NCBI RefSeq assembly: GCF_030549615.1
Contig: NZ_CP130832.1
Coordinates: 3,038,001-3,102,000 of the forward strand
Length of the DNA stretch: 64,000 nucleotides
Source: Stenotrophomonas sp. 610A2
GTDB taxonomy: Bacteria > Pseudomonadota > Gammaproteobacteria > Xanthomonadales > Xanthomonadaceae
Direction: 5' to 3'
In this document: piece by piece, positions 16,875-24,913 of the stretch
Layout: each line of letters starts with the position of its first letter
How positions within the stretch are numbered: the first letter of the stretch is position 1
Program-made: the position numbers and the translations under genes
The notes under the pieces: model-generated
Told to the model about the DNA's origin: nothing
Databases searched by the model: none
What the model saw: the letters and a program-made list of their open reading frames with translations, nothing else

Positions 16875-19199
16875 GTGCTGCGTTGGCTGCTGCGTTCGCT
16901 TTGGGTTGTATTGGGGCTTTTGCTGGTAGTGCTGCTGGCCACCTGGGGCTTGCTGCGCGGCAGTCTGCCGCAATTGGACGGGGAGCTGGCCCTGCCGGGG
17001 CTGTCTGCGCCGGTCAGCATCCAGCGCGACGCGCTGGGGGTGCTCACCGTCGAAGCCGCCAATGAGACCGATATGGCCCGCGCCCTGGGCTATGTCCACG
17101 CGCAGGAGCGCTTCTTCGAGATGGACCTGATGCGGCGCTCAGCCGCCGGCGAGCTGTCCGAGCTGTTCGGCGCCAAGGCCCTGCCGCTGGACAAACGCAT
17201 GCGCGTGCAACGCCTGCGCGCTCATACCCAGCAGAACCTGGGCGCGGCCCTCGGCGACAAACGCGGCGTCATCGAGGCCTACCGCGACGGCGTCAATGCC
17301 GGCCTGGCCGCGCTGCCGGTACGGCCCTGGCCTTACCTGCTGTTGCGCCAGCAACCGCGCGCCTGGGAGTTGGAGGACTCGGTGCTGACCGGGCTGGCGA
17401 TGTACGCCGACCTGCAGGACCCGACCAATACCCGCGAACTGGCGATGGCACGCATCCGCAGCGTGGTGCCGCCCGCCCTGTACGCAATGCTTTCCCACGA
17501 CGGCAGCAGCTGGGATGCGCCCTTGTTTGGCGCACCCCGAGGCGACGCGGTGTTACCGGATGCGACAACGCTGGACCTGCGCAAGCAGATTGGCACGGCG
17601 CCACCTGCGCCGGTAGCAGCGGACTCTGATGTCCTGGGCAGCAACAACTTCGCAGTAGCCGGCGCCCTGACCGAAGACGGTCGCGCCATCATCGCCGACG
17701 ACATGCACCTGGGCCTGCGTGCGCCCAACATCTGGTTCCGCGCACGCCTGCGCTATGCCGACCCGACCGCGCCGGAAGGCAAGGTCGATGTTGCTGGATT
17801 CACCCTGCCCGGCCTGCCTGCGGTCATCGTCGGCAGCAATACGCGGGTGGCCTGGGCCTTCACCAACAGCTATATCGACACCGCCGACTACACCACCCTG
17901 CCCGCGGACACCCCGCTGCGCACCGTCAACGAGTCCATCGCCGTTGCCGGCGCGCGCCCGGAGCAGCTGCTGGTACGCGAAAGCGACTGGGGCCCAGTGC
18001 TGCATGACGAACCCAACGGGCAACTGCTGGCCCTGCGCTGGGTTGGCCAGCAGGCTGGCGCGGTGCGTCTGGATTTCGCCGACATGGCCAAGGCCGCCGA
18101 TCTCGACGCTGCCTTTGCAGTAGCCGATCGCTCCGGCATCCCTGCACAGAATCTATTGCTCGCTGACCGCAGCGGACGCATCGCCTGGCGCCTGATCGGC
18201 GCGCGTCCCGCGCGTGACCCGGCCTGCCATGCCGATGCGGCGGCCCAGACCAACTGCGCACCGTGGCCGATCCGCACCGATCAGGCACCAGCGCTGATCG
18301 ACCCACCCGATCACCGTTTATGGACAGCCAATGGCCGCGTGCTCGATGGCGCCGCGCTGGCCGAGGCCGGTGACGGCGGTTATGACTTCGGTGCACGCGC
18401 CAAGCAGATCCGCGACGGCCTGTTCGCCCGCGAAAGCTTCAAGGAAAGTGACCTGCTGGCAATCCAGCTCGATGACCGCGCCCTGCTGATGGAGCGCTGG
18501 TGGAAGCTGCTGCGGCAGACCGTCGAGCACAGCGACGATCCGGCGCTGAAGCGACTGGAAGCCGCCAGCCGGCAGTGGCAGGGCCGCGCTTCCACCGATT
18601 CCGTCAGCTACCGGATGGCGCGCGGCTTCCGCGGCATCCTGATGGACAACATGGAAGGCGCGCTGCTGGCACCGGCCAAGGAACAGTTGGGCGAACGTTA
18701 CATCCCACCCAAACTGGCCCAGTTCGAAGGCCTGCTATGGCCCTTGCTCAGCGAACGTCCGCCGCACCTGTTGCCACCGCCTTATGAGAGCTGGGATGCA
18801 TTGCTGGCCGACAGCGCCCGTCAACTGGAAAAAGATCTGGCCGAACAAGGCCCGGATCTGGCGCAACGCAGCTGGGGCGAGCGCAACACCGCCGCGATCT
18901 GCCATCCGGTCTCGATGGCATTGCCGGGTCTATTCAAGCGCTGGCTGTGCATGCCGGCCCAGCCATTGGCTGGCGACGACAACATGCCGCGGGTGGTCGG
19001 ACCCAAGTTTGGTGCGTCCGAGCGCATGGTGGTGTCGCCCGGTCACGAAGCCGACGGCATCGTTCACATGCCCGGCGGCCAGAGTGGCCATCCGCTGTCG
19101 CCGTTCTGGGGCGCAGGCCACGACGACTGGGTGGAAGGCCGACCGACTCCGTTCCTGCCGGGTAAGGCAGCGCATAGCTTGAGCTTGAGCCCGCGCTGA
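16875..19199 (+). CDS. Penicillin acylase family (S45) N-terminal nucleophile hydrolase
   Basis: 774-residue precursor of an Ntn amidohydrolase. Residues 6-28 form a hydrophobic signal or anchor. The alpha chain contains the conserved RDALGVLTVEAANETDMARA block and LGYVHAQERFFEMDLMRR. The self-cleavage site is Gly255-Ser256 in VLGSNNFAVAG, with Ser256 as catalytic nucleophile of the beta chain; further on are DDMHLGLRAPNIWF and ALPAVIVGSN-type blocks. The enzyme is expected in the periplasm. Members of this family cleave penicillins, cyclic lipopeptides or acyl-homoserine lactones, and the sequence does not tell which. GTG start; divergent from the bacterioferritin gene. Confidence 0.92.
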   Translation: MLRWLLRSLWVVLGLLLVVLLATWGLLRGSLPQLDGELALPGLSAPVSIQRDALGVLTVEAANETDMARALGYVHAQERFFEMDLMRRSAAGELSELFGAKALPLDKRMRVQRLRAHTQQNLGAALGDKRGVIEAYRDGVNAGLAALPVRPWPYLLLRQQPRAWELEDSVLTGLAMYADLQDPTNTRELAMARIRSVVPPALYAMLSHDGSSWDAPLFGAPRGDAVLPDATTLDLRKQIGTAPPAPVAADSDVLGSNNFAVAGALTEDGRAIIADDMHLGLRAPNIWFRARLRYADPTAPEGKVDVAGFTLPGLPAVIVGSNTRVAWAFTNSYIDTADYTTLPADTPLRTVNESIAVAGARPEQLLVRESDWGPVLHDEPNGQLLALRWVGQQAGAVRLDFADMAKAADLDAAFAVADRSGIPAQNLLLADRSGRIAWRLIGARPARDPACHADAAAQTNCAPWPIRTDQAPALIDPPDHRLWTANGRVLDGAALAEAGDGGYDFGARAKQIRDGLFARESFKESDLLAIQLDDRALLMERWWKLLRQTVEHSDDPALKRLEAASRQWQGRASTDSVSYRMARGFRGILMDNMEGALLAPAKEQLGERYIPPKLAQFEGLLWPLLSERPPHLLPPPYESWDALLADSARQLEKDLAEQGPDLAQRSWGERNTAAICHPVSMALPGLFKRWLCMPAQPLAGDDNMPRVVGPKFGASERMVVSPGHEADGIVHMPGGQSGHPLSPFWGAGHDDWVEGRPTPFLPGKAAHSLSLSPR

Positions 19200-19227
19200 G
19201 TAACCAGCACATGGCTGCAATCTGATT

Positions 19228-19324
19228 GTGGGAGCGGTGTAAGCCGCGAGGCAGGATTTACCGGAACCATCGACGCGTCTGCGACCTGATGGTCTCCCTG
19301 CTTCGCGGCTTACGCCGCTCCTAC
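19228..19324. repeat. Inverted pair of GGAGCGGTGTAAGCCGCGAGG repeats
   Basis: Plus copy at 19228-19254 and inverted copy at 19298-19324, the same family as at 15316-15419, here between the convergent acylase and RidA-like genes. Confidence 0.78.
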
Positions 19325-19341
19325 AAATGGCGGATACGCGC

Positions 19342-19767
19342 TTACTTCAGGCGCACCGTCCACTCCACTTCGAGCTTGGCTTCGGCGTCGAACAGACGGC
19401 TGATCTGCACCCAGCTCGCGGCCGGATACTTGCCGTCGGCGAAGAAGGTCTTGCGGTCGGGAATGGCCTTGATCAAGCCATCCATGTCGGTGGTGAACAC
19501 GGTTTCCTTCACCACCTGGCTGCTGTCGGCATCGAACTGCTGCAGGATCTTGGTCAGCTTGCCGTAGCAGTCGCGCACCGCGACGTGCATGTCCGCACCT
19601 CGGCACGGGACGCCGGAGATGTGCAGCGTATCGCCATCACGTACCACGCCGGTGTAGCCGATATCGGTTTCCCAGCTGCCCAGTTGATGCCGCTCCAGCG
19701 GCACCTCGTTGGCGTGGGCGAACGAACTGCAGAACAGGCCAAGCATCACTAACGCACAAGCGCGCAT
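19342..19767 (-). CDS. Exported RidA/YjgF-family protein
   Basis: 141 residues: a Sec signal peptide (MRACALVMLGLFCSSFAHA) and a single RidA (YjgF/YER057c/UK114) domain. Cytosolic RidA deaminates reactive enamine/imine intermediates from PLP enzymes; the arginine that holds the carboxylate in RidA has a plausible match in VQISRLF near the end. Many exported paralogues have unknown functions. The frame is open for 42 more codons upstream, but that stretch crosses repeat DNA, and the ATG at 19767 with its signal peptide is the sensible start. Two cysteines (PCRGADMH and RDCYGK) could form a disulphide in the periplasm. Confidence 0.82.
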   Translation of the reverse strand: MRACALVMLGLFCSSFAHANEVPLERHQLGSWETDIGYTGVVRDGDTLHISGVPCRGADMHVAVRDCYGKLTKILQQFDADSSQVVKETVFTTDMDGLIKAIPDRKTFFADGKYPAASWVQISRLFDAEAKLEVEWTVRLK

Positions 19768-19844
19768 CGAAAGTCCTTTTGATTGGTTAGCCAGACAGAG
19801 CTGTTGCTTCGTGGTCGTACGCGCCAGATTGTGCCGCATGTTGA

Positions 19845-19886
19845 CCTCTCCCCAACCCCTCTGCCGCGAGGGGAGAGGGGCTTTCG
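19845..19886. repeat. Short partial copy of the CCCCTCTCC/GGAGAGGGG repeat
   Basis: An imperfect palindrome CCTCTCCCCAACCCCTCTGC ... GAGGGGAGAGGGG between asnB and the RidA-like gene, related to the longer copies at 1233 and 29411. Confidence 0.6.
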
Positions 19887-19908
19887 AGCACATTCAGGCC
19901 GCGGGCTT

Positions 19909-21594
19909 TCAGCCCGCCAGGGCCTGCTCGTGCACACCGGCCACGGCGCGGCCGGACGGATCGGCCATGCTGGCGAAGCTGGCGTCCCAGGCAATCGCCG
20001 CTGGTGACGAGCAGGCAATCGACTTGCCGCCCGGCACGGTTTCCGATGCAGCATGGCTGGGGAAGAACTGCTCGAACACATGGCGGTAGTAATAGGCCTC
20101 CTTGGTCTGCGGCGGGTTGTGCGGGAAGCGCTTGTCGGCCGCCGCCAGCACGCGGTCGCTGACCTGGGCTTCGGCATGCGCCTTAAGACCGTCGATCCAG
20201 CCATAGCCGACGCCGTCGCTGAACTGTTCCTTCTGCCGCCACAGGATTTCCTTGGGCAGATAGCCTTCGAAGGCCTCGCGCAGCACTGCCTTCTCGATGC
20301 GACCGCTGGCCTTGTCGACCATCTTGTGGCGCGCGTCCATCTTCATCGCCACATCCAGGAACTCGCGGTCCAGGAACGGCACTCGCGGCTCCACGCCCCA
20401 GGCCATCATCGACTTGTTCGCGCGCAGGCAGTCGTAGTTGTTCAGCGCATCGAGCTTGCGCACCAGCTCTTCGTGGAACTCCCGCGCGTTCGGCGCCTTG
20501 TGGAAGTACAGGTAGCCGCCAAAGATCTCGTCGCTGCCTTCGCCGGACAGCACCATCTTCACGCCCATTGCCTTGATTCGTCGTGCCAGCAGGAACATCG
20601 GCGTGGATGCGCGGATGGTGGTGACGTCATAGGTTTCGACGTGACGGATCACCTCCGGCACTGCATCCAGACCTTCTTCGAAGGTGTACTCGAAGCCGTG
20701 ATGCACCGTGCCCAGCATTTCCGCCGCCACCTTGGCCGCCGCCAGGTCGGGCGAACCCTTCAAGCCGATGGCGAAGCTGTGCAGACGCGGCCACCAGGCT
20801 TCACTCTGACCACCGTCCTCGATGCGGTTGCGTGCATAGCGCGCCGCGACCGCGGCGACCAGCGACGAATCCAGGCCACCGGACAGCAGCACACCGTACG
20901 GCACGTCGGTCATCAGCTGGCGGTGCACAGCGCGTTCGAAGGCCTCGCGCAGTTCGGCCAACGATACATCCACGCCCTCGACTGCGGCGTAGTCGCGCCA
21001 CGGACGCTCGTAGTACTTGCTCAGCGTATCGGTGCTGCTGTCATACCAGTGGCCGGGCGGGAACTGCGCGACATCGGCGCAGGTATCGGACAGCGACTTC
21101 ATTTCCGAGGCCACGCACAGCCGGCCCTGCTTGTCGTGGCCCCAGTACAGGGGCACCACGCCGATCGGGTCGCGGGCGATGATCACGCGCTGCTTGGCAC
21201 GGTCCCACAGCGCGAAGGCGAAGATGCCGTTGAGCCTGTTCAAGTAGGACGCCGGTTCGTCTTCACGGTACAGCGCGTTGATCACTTCGCAGTCCGAGCC
21301 AGTCTGGAAGGCGTAGGGCTGGGTCAGTTCCTTCTTCAGCTCCTGGTGGTTGTAGATCTCACCGTTCACTGCCAGCGCCAGCTGGCCGTCGTCCGACAGC
21401 AGCGGCTGCGAGCCACCGGCCGGGTCAACGATGGCCAGGCGCTCGTGCACCAGGATGGCGCCGTCGTCTACATAAACACCGCTCCAGTCCGGGCCGCGAT
21501 GCCGCTGGCGCTGGGATTGTTCAAGCGCCTGCCGACGCAGCGCCTGCAGGTCGTCACCGGGTTGCAGGCCAAAAATGCCGAAGATGGAACACAT
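19909..21594 (-). CDS. asnB: Asparagine synthetase B (glutamine-hydrolysing)
   Basis: Makes asparagine from aspartate, ATP and glutamine. The N-terminal class II glutaminase domain begins with the nucleophile Cys2 (MCSIFGIFG), which fixes the start; the longer frame to 21645 would bury it. RLAIVDPAGGSQPL and NGEIYNHQELKKEL follow. The synthetase domain has the PP-loop SGGLDSSLVAAVAAR and LSGEGSDEIFGGYLYFHKAP. The C-terminus SETVPGGKSIACSS matches E. coli AsnB; 561 residues is normal. The gene lies downstream of a leader peptide with eight Asn codons and an intrinsic terminator, so its expression is probably controlled by attenuation in response to charged tRNA-Asn. Confidence 0.97.
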   Translation of the reverse strand: MCSIFGIFGLQPGDDLQALRRQALEQSQRQRHRGPDWSGVYVDDGAILVHERLAIVDPAGGSQPLLSDDGQLALAVNGEIYNHQELKKELTQPYAFQTGSDCEVINALYREDEPASYLNRLNGIFAFALWDRAKQRVIIARDPIGVVPLYWGHDKQGRLCVASEMKSLSDTCADVAQFPPGHWYDSSTDTLSKYYERPWRDYAAVEGVDVSLAELREAFERAVHRQLMTDVPYGVLLSGGLDSSLVAAVAARYARNRIEDGGQSEAWWPRLHSFAIGLKGSPDLAAAKVAAEMLGTVHHGFEYTFEEGLDAVPEVIRHVETYDVTTIRASTPMFLLARRIKAMGVKMVLSGEGSDEIFGGYLYFHKAPNAREFHEELVRKLDALNNYDCLRANKSMMAWGVEPRVPFLDREFLDVAMKMDARHKMVDKASGRIEKAVLREAFEGYLPKEILWRQKEQFSDGVGYGWIDGLKAHAEAQVSDRVLAAADKRFPHNPPQTKEAYYYRHVFEQFFPSHAASETVPGGKSIACSSPAAIAWDASFASMADPSGRAVAGVHEQALAG

Positions 21595-21680
21595 GGGAAA
21601 GCTCCTGGGTTGTGTGGGGACAAACATTGGAAGCAACGGCCTCAAGACCTGCAGCCGCTCGGTGTTCCCGCCCCGGCCAC

Positions 21681-21711
21681 AAAAAAACCCGCATCGACCG
21701 ATGCGGGTTTT
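21681..21711 (-). terminator. Attenuator terminator in the asnB leader
   Basis: Read leftward: a 12-bp stem AAAACCCGCATC, loop GGTC, GATGCGGGTTTT, then more T (seven in all). It lies between the leader-peptide stop codon (26 nt upstream) and the asnB start (86 nt downstream), where a free-standing terminator would cut off asnB unless it is regulated. Its 5' strand (CCCGCA, plus-strand 21702-21707) can pair instead with TGCGGG inside the leader-peptide gene (21755-21760). Confidence 0.85.
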
Positions 21712-21737
21712 CTGGTGTCCTGAGCGTGTTGCCTGTT

Positions 21738-21836
21738 CTAGCTCTGGTCGCAGTCCCGCAGTGGCCGCGCACGATTATTCGCGCGCAGATTATTGCGGTT
21801 GTTATTGTTGACGGCGGTGGCCAGGAACGAGGACAT
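21738..21836 (-). CDS. asnB leader peptide (Asn-rich, putative attenuation peptide)
   Basis: A 32-codon ORF reading M-S-S-F-L-A-T-A-V-N-N-N-N-R-N-N-L-R-A-N-N-R-A-R-P-L-R-D-C-D-Q-S, then TAG. Eight of the twelve codons 10-21 are Asn, placed just upstream of a terminator and the asparagine synthetase gene. This is the layout of his/thr/phe-type leader peptides, where ribosomes stalled at scarce aminoacyl-tRNA switch RNA folding. Codons 13-15 (CCGCA) can pair with codons 26-27 (UGCGG), and that second segment can pair with the terminator's 5' arm, giving the classical 1:2, 2:3, 3:4 alternatives. The ribosome-binding site is weak. Function is inferred from sequence alone. Confidence 0.8.
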   Translation of the reverse strand: MSSFLATAVNNNNRNNLRANNRARPLRDCDQS

Positions 21837-21952
21837 GGCGCTGACCGTATCCCGCTTTCGGCGCCCGCGCAACTGTTGCTTTGGCAACCGATTCAGCGGC
21901 CGGGCCGGCGCACTCCGCGATAATCGCCCGCCCCGCTCCCCGGACCCGCTGG

Positions 21953-22849
21953 ATGCCCCGTCCCACGCCCCGCCTGCTGCTGTACGCCCTGCCCCTGTTC
22001 ACCTTGCTCGGTTGCGCAACAACGCCGGCCACCCGTCCGCCGAGTGACACCGAGCGCGATGCCCTGTCCGCAGCCGCCGATGGTCAGTTCGACTCCGCCC
22101 TGCGGGTGGCGAAGATGTATCAGGCCTGGAACGACCCGCGCGCATTGGACTGGTACGCGCGCGCAGCGGCGACAACGCCGCGCACCCACCGCAGCACAGG
22201 TGCCGAAGAGCAACTGGGCAGGATCCTTGAGCGCGGTCGCCTGGACAGCAGCGATGACCCGCAGAAGCCGGGAGATGTCCGCTTCAAGCCTTCGCCACGC
22301 AAGGCATTCCGCTGGTACCAGAGCGCCGCTTACCATGGCTCGCCGTATGCCATGTCCGATCTGGCACGCTGGTACGAACGCCAAAGCGACATGGCGGGCG
22401 CACTGCGCTGGCGGCTGCGTTCGGCGGTGTATATGCGTGAACTGTACAAGCTGGACGCATTGCGCAACGCAACTCTCGCCTCAACTGAAGCTGCGCGCCT
22501 TGCCCCCGACCAGCTCTCCACCAATGCGACCATCGCCCGCATCCAGCGGCGCGCCGCGCGCGGCGACGCCGAGGCCCAGGTCGACCTGGGCACCTTGCAC
22601 GAAGCAGGCATTGGCGTGCCCGAGGACAAGAGCGAAGCACTGCGCTGGTACCAGCGCGCAGGCGAACAAGGCAATGTCTACGGCCAGTACTTCGCAGGTT
22701 TGGCATTGGGCCGCGGCGGCAAGGGCCTGCAGAAGGATGAAGCTGCAGCGGCGGCATGGTTTGCGCAGGCCCATGCGCAGGAGTTCTACATGGCCGAGGA
22801 ATCCTATTGGCGCAAAGCCATCGCACCGCCATTCTTCATCTTCGAATAG
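21953..22849 (+). CDS. Sel1/TPR-repeat lipoprotein
   Basis: 298 residues. Signal peptide with lipobox LFTLLGCATTP (Cys20), so probably a lipidated envelope protein. The mature part has Sel1-like helical repeats: KAFRWYQSAAYHGSPYAMSDL near 130-150 and EAQVDLGTLHEAGIGVPEDK-SEALRWYQRAGEQGNVYGQY near 225-265. Such repeats mediate protein-protein contacts; no partner can be named. The ATG at 21953 is preferred to the start 24 codons upstream because it gives a clean lipoprotein signal. It is divergent from the asnB leader, from which it is separated by 116 bp. Specific function unknown. Confidence 0.85.
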   Translation: MPRPTPRLLLYALPLFTLLGCATTPATRPPSDTERDALSAAADGQFDSALRVAKMYQAWNDPRALDWYARAAATTPRTHRSTGAEEQLGRILERGRLDSSDDPQKPGDVRFKPSPRKAFRWYQSAAYHGSPYAMSDLARWYERQSDMAGALRWRLRSAVYMRELYKLDALRNATLASTEAARLAPDQLSTNATIARIQRRAARGDAEAQVDLGTLHEAGIGVPEDKSEALRWYQRAGEQGNVYGQYFAGLALGRGGKGLQKDEAAAAAWFAQAHAQEFYMAEESYWRKAIAPPFFIFE

Positions 22850-22944
22850 ACCCGGGGTCTGTACACACATAAGCCAGCGCGACAAGACTGCATCAGCAGG
22901 CCGATGTCGCGCAGAATAAAGCGCTGGCATCTGCAGGGTTGGAC

Positions 22945-23631
22945 ATGACGAACACCGCCGTTTTCCGCGAAGAAACCATCGACCGCGCGCGCATGCAGCA
23001 GATCATCCGCGAGCATCCTCAGACGGCGGTGTTTGAATCCTGCATGCTGGACGAAGGCGATTTCTCGCGCCTGGACATGGACGGCTACCAGTTCAAGCAG
23101 TGCTCGCTGACAAGGGCCAACTGGCTGGCCGCATCATTGGAGGAAAGCCAGTGGCAGAAATGCCGTGGCAGCCACTGCGATTTCAGTTCAGCGCAGCTCA
23201 GTGATTCGCGCTTCGATCACTGCGACCTCAACAACAGCTTCTGGCGACGCGCCACGCTGTCGTCGGTGCAGTTCAAGGACTGCAAACTGACCGGCGCCCA
23301 CCTGCAGGAAGTAAGCGGCTGGGCACTGGAGTTCCGTGATTGCCTGCTGGTCAGCGCCGACCTGCGCGGCATGTCGTTCCGCAAGGCGCAGCTGGAAGGC
23401 ATGGACTTCTCCGATGCCGACCTCTCAGGCTGCGACTTCCGCGATGCCGTATTCACTGGCGGCAGCCTGCGCAACACACAGACCCGCCTGACCCGCTTCG
23501 AAGGTGCCGACCTGCGCGAGACCGATATCAGCGGACTCAACGTGATGGACAGCAAGCACTTCAAGAAGGCGGTGATCTCGCAGCGGCAGGCTGCGGCGGC
23601 GTTGGCTGCTTTCGGACTGATCGTCGCATAA
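22945..23631 (+). CDS. Pentapeptide-repeat protein, distantly Qnr-like
   Basis: 228 residues, nearly all pentapeptide repeats of the A(D/N)LXX type: FSRLDMDGYQFKQCSLTRAN, FSSAQLSDSRFDHCDLNNSF, ADLRGMSFRKAQLEGMDFSD, ADLSGCDFRDAVF and ADLRETDISGL. These fold into a right-handed quadrilateral beta-helix. The ending ISQRQAAAALAAFGLIVA recalls the dimerisation tail of Qnr proteins, which protect gyrase and topoisomerase IV from quinolones, but the first 30 residues differ, so this is not a clear Qnr. The ATG at 22945 with CAGGG upstream is used rather than the TTG two codons earlier. Monocistronic as far as can be seen. Confidence 0.85.
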   Translation: MTNTAVFREETIDRARMQQIIREHPQTAVFESCMLDEGDFSRLDMDGYQFKQCSLTRANWLAASLEESQWQKCRGSHCDFSSAQLSDSRFDHCDLNNSFWRRATLSSVQFKDCKLTGAHLQEVSGWALEFRDCLLVSADLRGMSFRKAQLEGMDFSDADLSGCDFRDAVFTGGSLRNTQTRLTRFEGADLRETDISGLNVMDSKHFKKAVISQRQAAAALAAFGLIVA

Positions 23632-24006
23632 GGCAGTAGGCTGGCATGGATTACTGGCCATGCGTCTGGCAAGCGCCCCAGCACACCTCTGCCTGCCCAC
23701 TGCTACCGTCTTTGCCGCCTATCGTACCCAGCCTCCTCGCGCATGTCTGAGTCGACACCTTGGGGAGTTGGAAGCAATGAAATCGGAGCTTGGAAAGCCA
23801 GGCGACCAGCTGCATTCGAGTGTCGGCTCGAGCCTGTACGGCTGAACATGCGACCGTCTGTACCCGGACTTCAGGGCTGTCGCGCACTATTGCGCTTCGA
23901 TCATTTGATGTCTGTTTTTGCACTTGACTCCAACCTGACCTGATGAAATTTTCGGTGAACGGCCAATCAATCCGTCTCGATGAAACCGACAAGGTGGAGG
24001 AGTCAA
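23632..24006. other. 375-bp stretch without an intact gene; AT-richer 3' half
   Basis: No convincing complete gene, tRNA or terminator. The last 100 bp are clearly AT-richer than the surroundings (for example TTTTTGCACTTGACT and ATGAAATTTTCGGTGAA) and contain a possible promoter for the following dehydrogenase gene. At 23943 a start codon opens a frame whose first 15 or so codons (MKFSVNGQSIRLDETD) resemble the N-terminus of a [2Fe-2S] subunit of a molybdenum hydroxylase; see the separate entry. Confidence 0.6.
23943..23999 (+). pseudogene. Possible remnant of a (2Fe-2S)-binding oxidoreductase subunit N-terminus
   Basis: The codons for MKFSVNGQSIRLDETDK match the usual opening of isoquinoline-1-oxidoreductase/xanthine dehydrogenase iron-sulphur subunits (M-K-F-x-V-N-G-x-x-x-x-L-D). 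The frame then continues into the dehydrogenase gene in another phase without any Cys cluster motif. If real, it is a deletion scar whose promoter now serves the SDR gene. The match is short and recognised by eye only. Confidence 0.3.
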
Positions 24007-24759
24007 ATGGGAGCTGTAGATGGAAAAGTTGCGCTTGTAAGTGGCGCCGCACGAGGTATCGGGGCCGCGGTTGTGCATCGCCTGATCGAGGAAGGTGCAT
24101 CCGTCGTCTTCGGCGATATTCTCGATGACGACGGCAGCAAGTTGGCACTGGCACTGGGCGAACGTGCCCACTACGTTCACCTCGATGTCACCAGCCCCAA
24201 TGACTGGGCTGCGGCGATAGCGCTGGCGCAGCAAACGTTCGGCAGGCTGGACATCCTCGTGAACAACGCTGGCATCGTCAAATCCGGTTCGATCCTGGAT
24301 CTCAGTGTCGAAGACTGGAACCTGGTGATCGATATCAACCTCAATGGCGTCTTCCTGGGAATGCGAGCCGCTGCGAAGGCGCTTATCGCATCCGGTGCTG
24401 GATCGATCATCAACGTATCCTCTACTGCCGGATTCCTTGGTTTTGAAGACCTCGCCCCCTATAGCGCGTCCAAATTCGGCGTACGCGGCCTTACCCGGTC
24501 GGTCGCACTGGAACTTGGGCGTTACGGCGTGCGGGTCAATTCAGTACATCCGGGCTTGATAGAAACGCCATTGTCAGCCTCCAGATTGGCGCAGGATCAG
24601 GGCCATGTCGCTCTCAACCGCGCAGGAAAACCCAACGAAATCGCCAACATGGTGCTCTTCCTGGCCAGCGACGCGTCGAGCTTTTCAACAGGGGCAGAGT
24701 TTGTCGCCGACGGCGGCGCGCTGGCCGGCGTCATCGACAGGCAGGTCTCGCCCAGTTGA
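24007..24759 (+). CDS. Short-chain dehydrogenase/reductase, hydroxysteroid-dehydrogenase-like
   Basis: 250-residue classical SDR. The cofactor motif is SGAARGIGA (12-20) with Asp37 following beta-2, so NAD(H) is likely. NNAG is at 86-89 and the catalytic triad is Ser139, Tyr152, Lys156 (YSASK). The overall pattern, notably RVNSVHPGLIETPLSA and FSTGAEFVADGGALAG, resembles bacterial 3-alpha/20-beta-hydroxysteroid dehydrogenases, but the true substrate is unknown. The ATG at 24007 follows a very strong ribosome-binding site (GGAGGAG). It uses somewhat more AT-rich codons than the neighbours, which hints at later acquisition. Confidence 0.88.
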   Translation: MGAVDGKVALVSGAARGIGAAVVHRLIEEGASVVFGDILDDDGSKLALALGERAHYVHLDVTSPNDWAAAIALAQQTFGRLDILVNNAGIVKSGSILDLSVEDWNLVIDINLNGVFLGMRAAAKALIASGAGSIINVSSTAGFLGFEDLAPYSASKFGVRGLTRSVALELGRYGVRVNSVHPGLIETPLSASRLAQDQGHVALNRAGKPNEIANMVLFLASDASSFSTGAEFVADGGALAGVIDRQVSPS

Positions 24760-24913
24760 TGTCCCGCGCGTCGAAGGCGTTCTGATTGAACAAGGCCAGC
24801 ACTCAACTCAAGACGCTTGCTCTTGCCCTGGATGATAGTCACTCCAGCGAAGAACATCCGCCTGAGCGCGGGCGATTCTGCGCACTGACGTTATTGCGCA
24901 CTTCAGTTCCTGC

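Noticed and set aside
21595..21645. Longer asnB start at 21645
   Set aside because: It would place residues before Cys2, which must be N-terminal after Met removal for glutaminase activity.
21554..21772. 72-codon frame overlapping asnB start and its attenuator
   Set aside because: It reads through the terminator and has no recognisable product; the 32-codon Asn-rich frame in another phase explains the region far better.
22945..23631. Naming the pentapeptide-repeat gene as a qnr
   Set aside because: Only the fold type and the tail resemble Qnr; the N-terminal part does not, so a resistance name is not justified from sequence alone.
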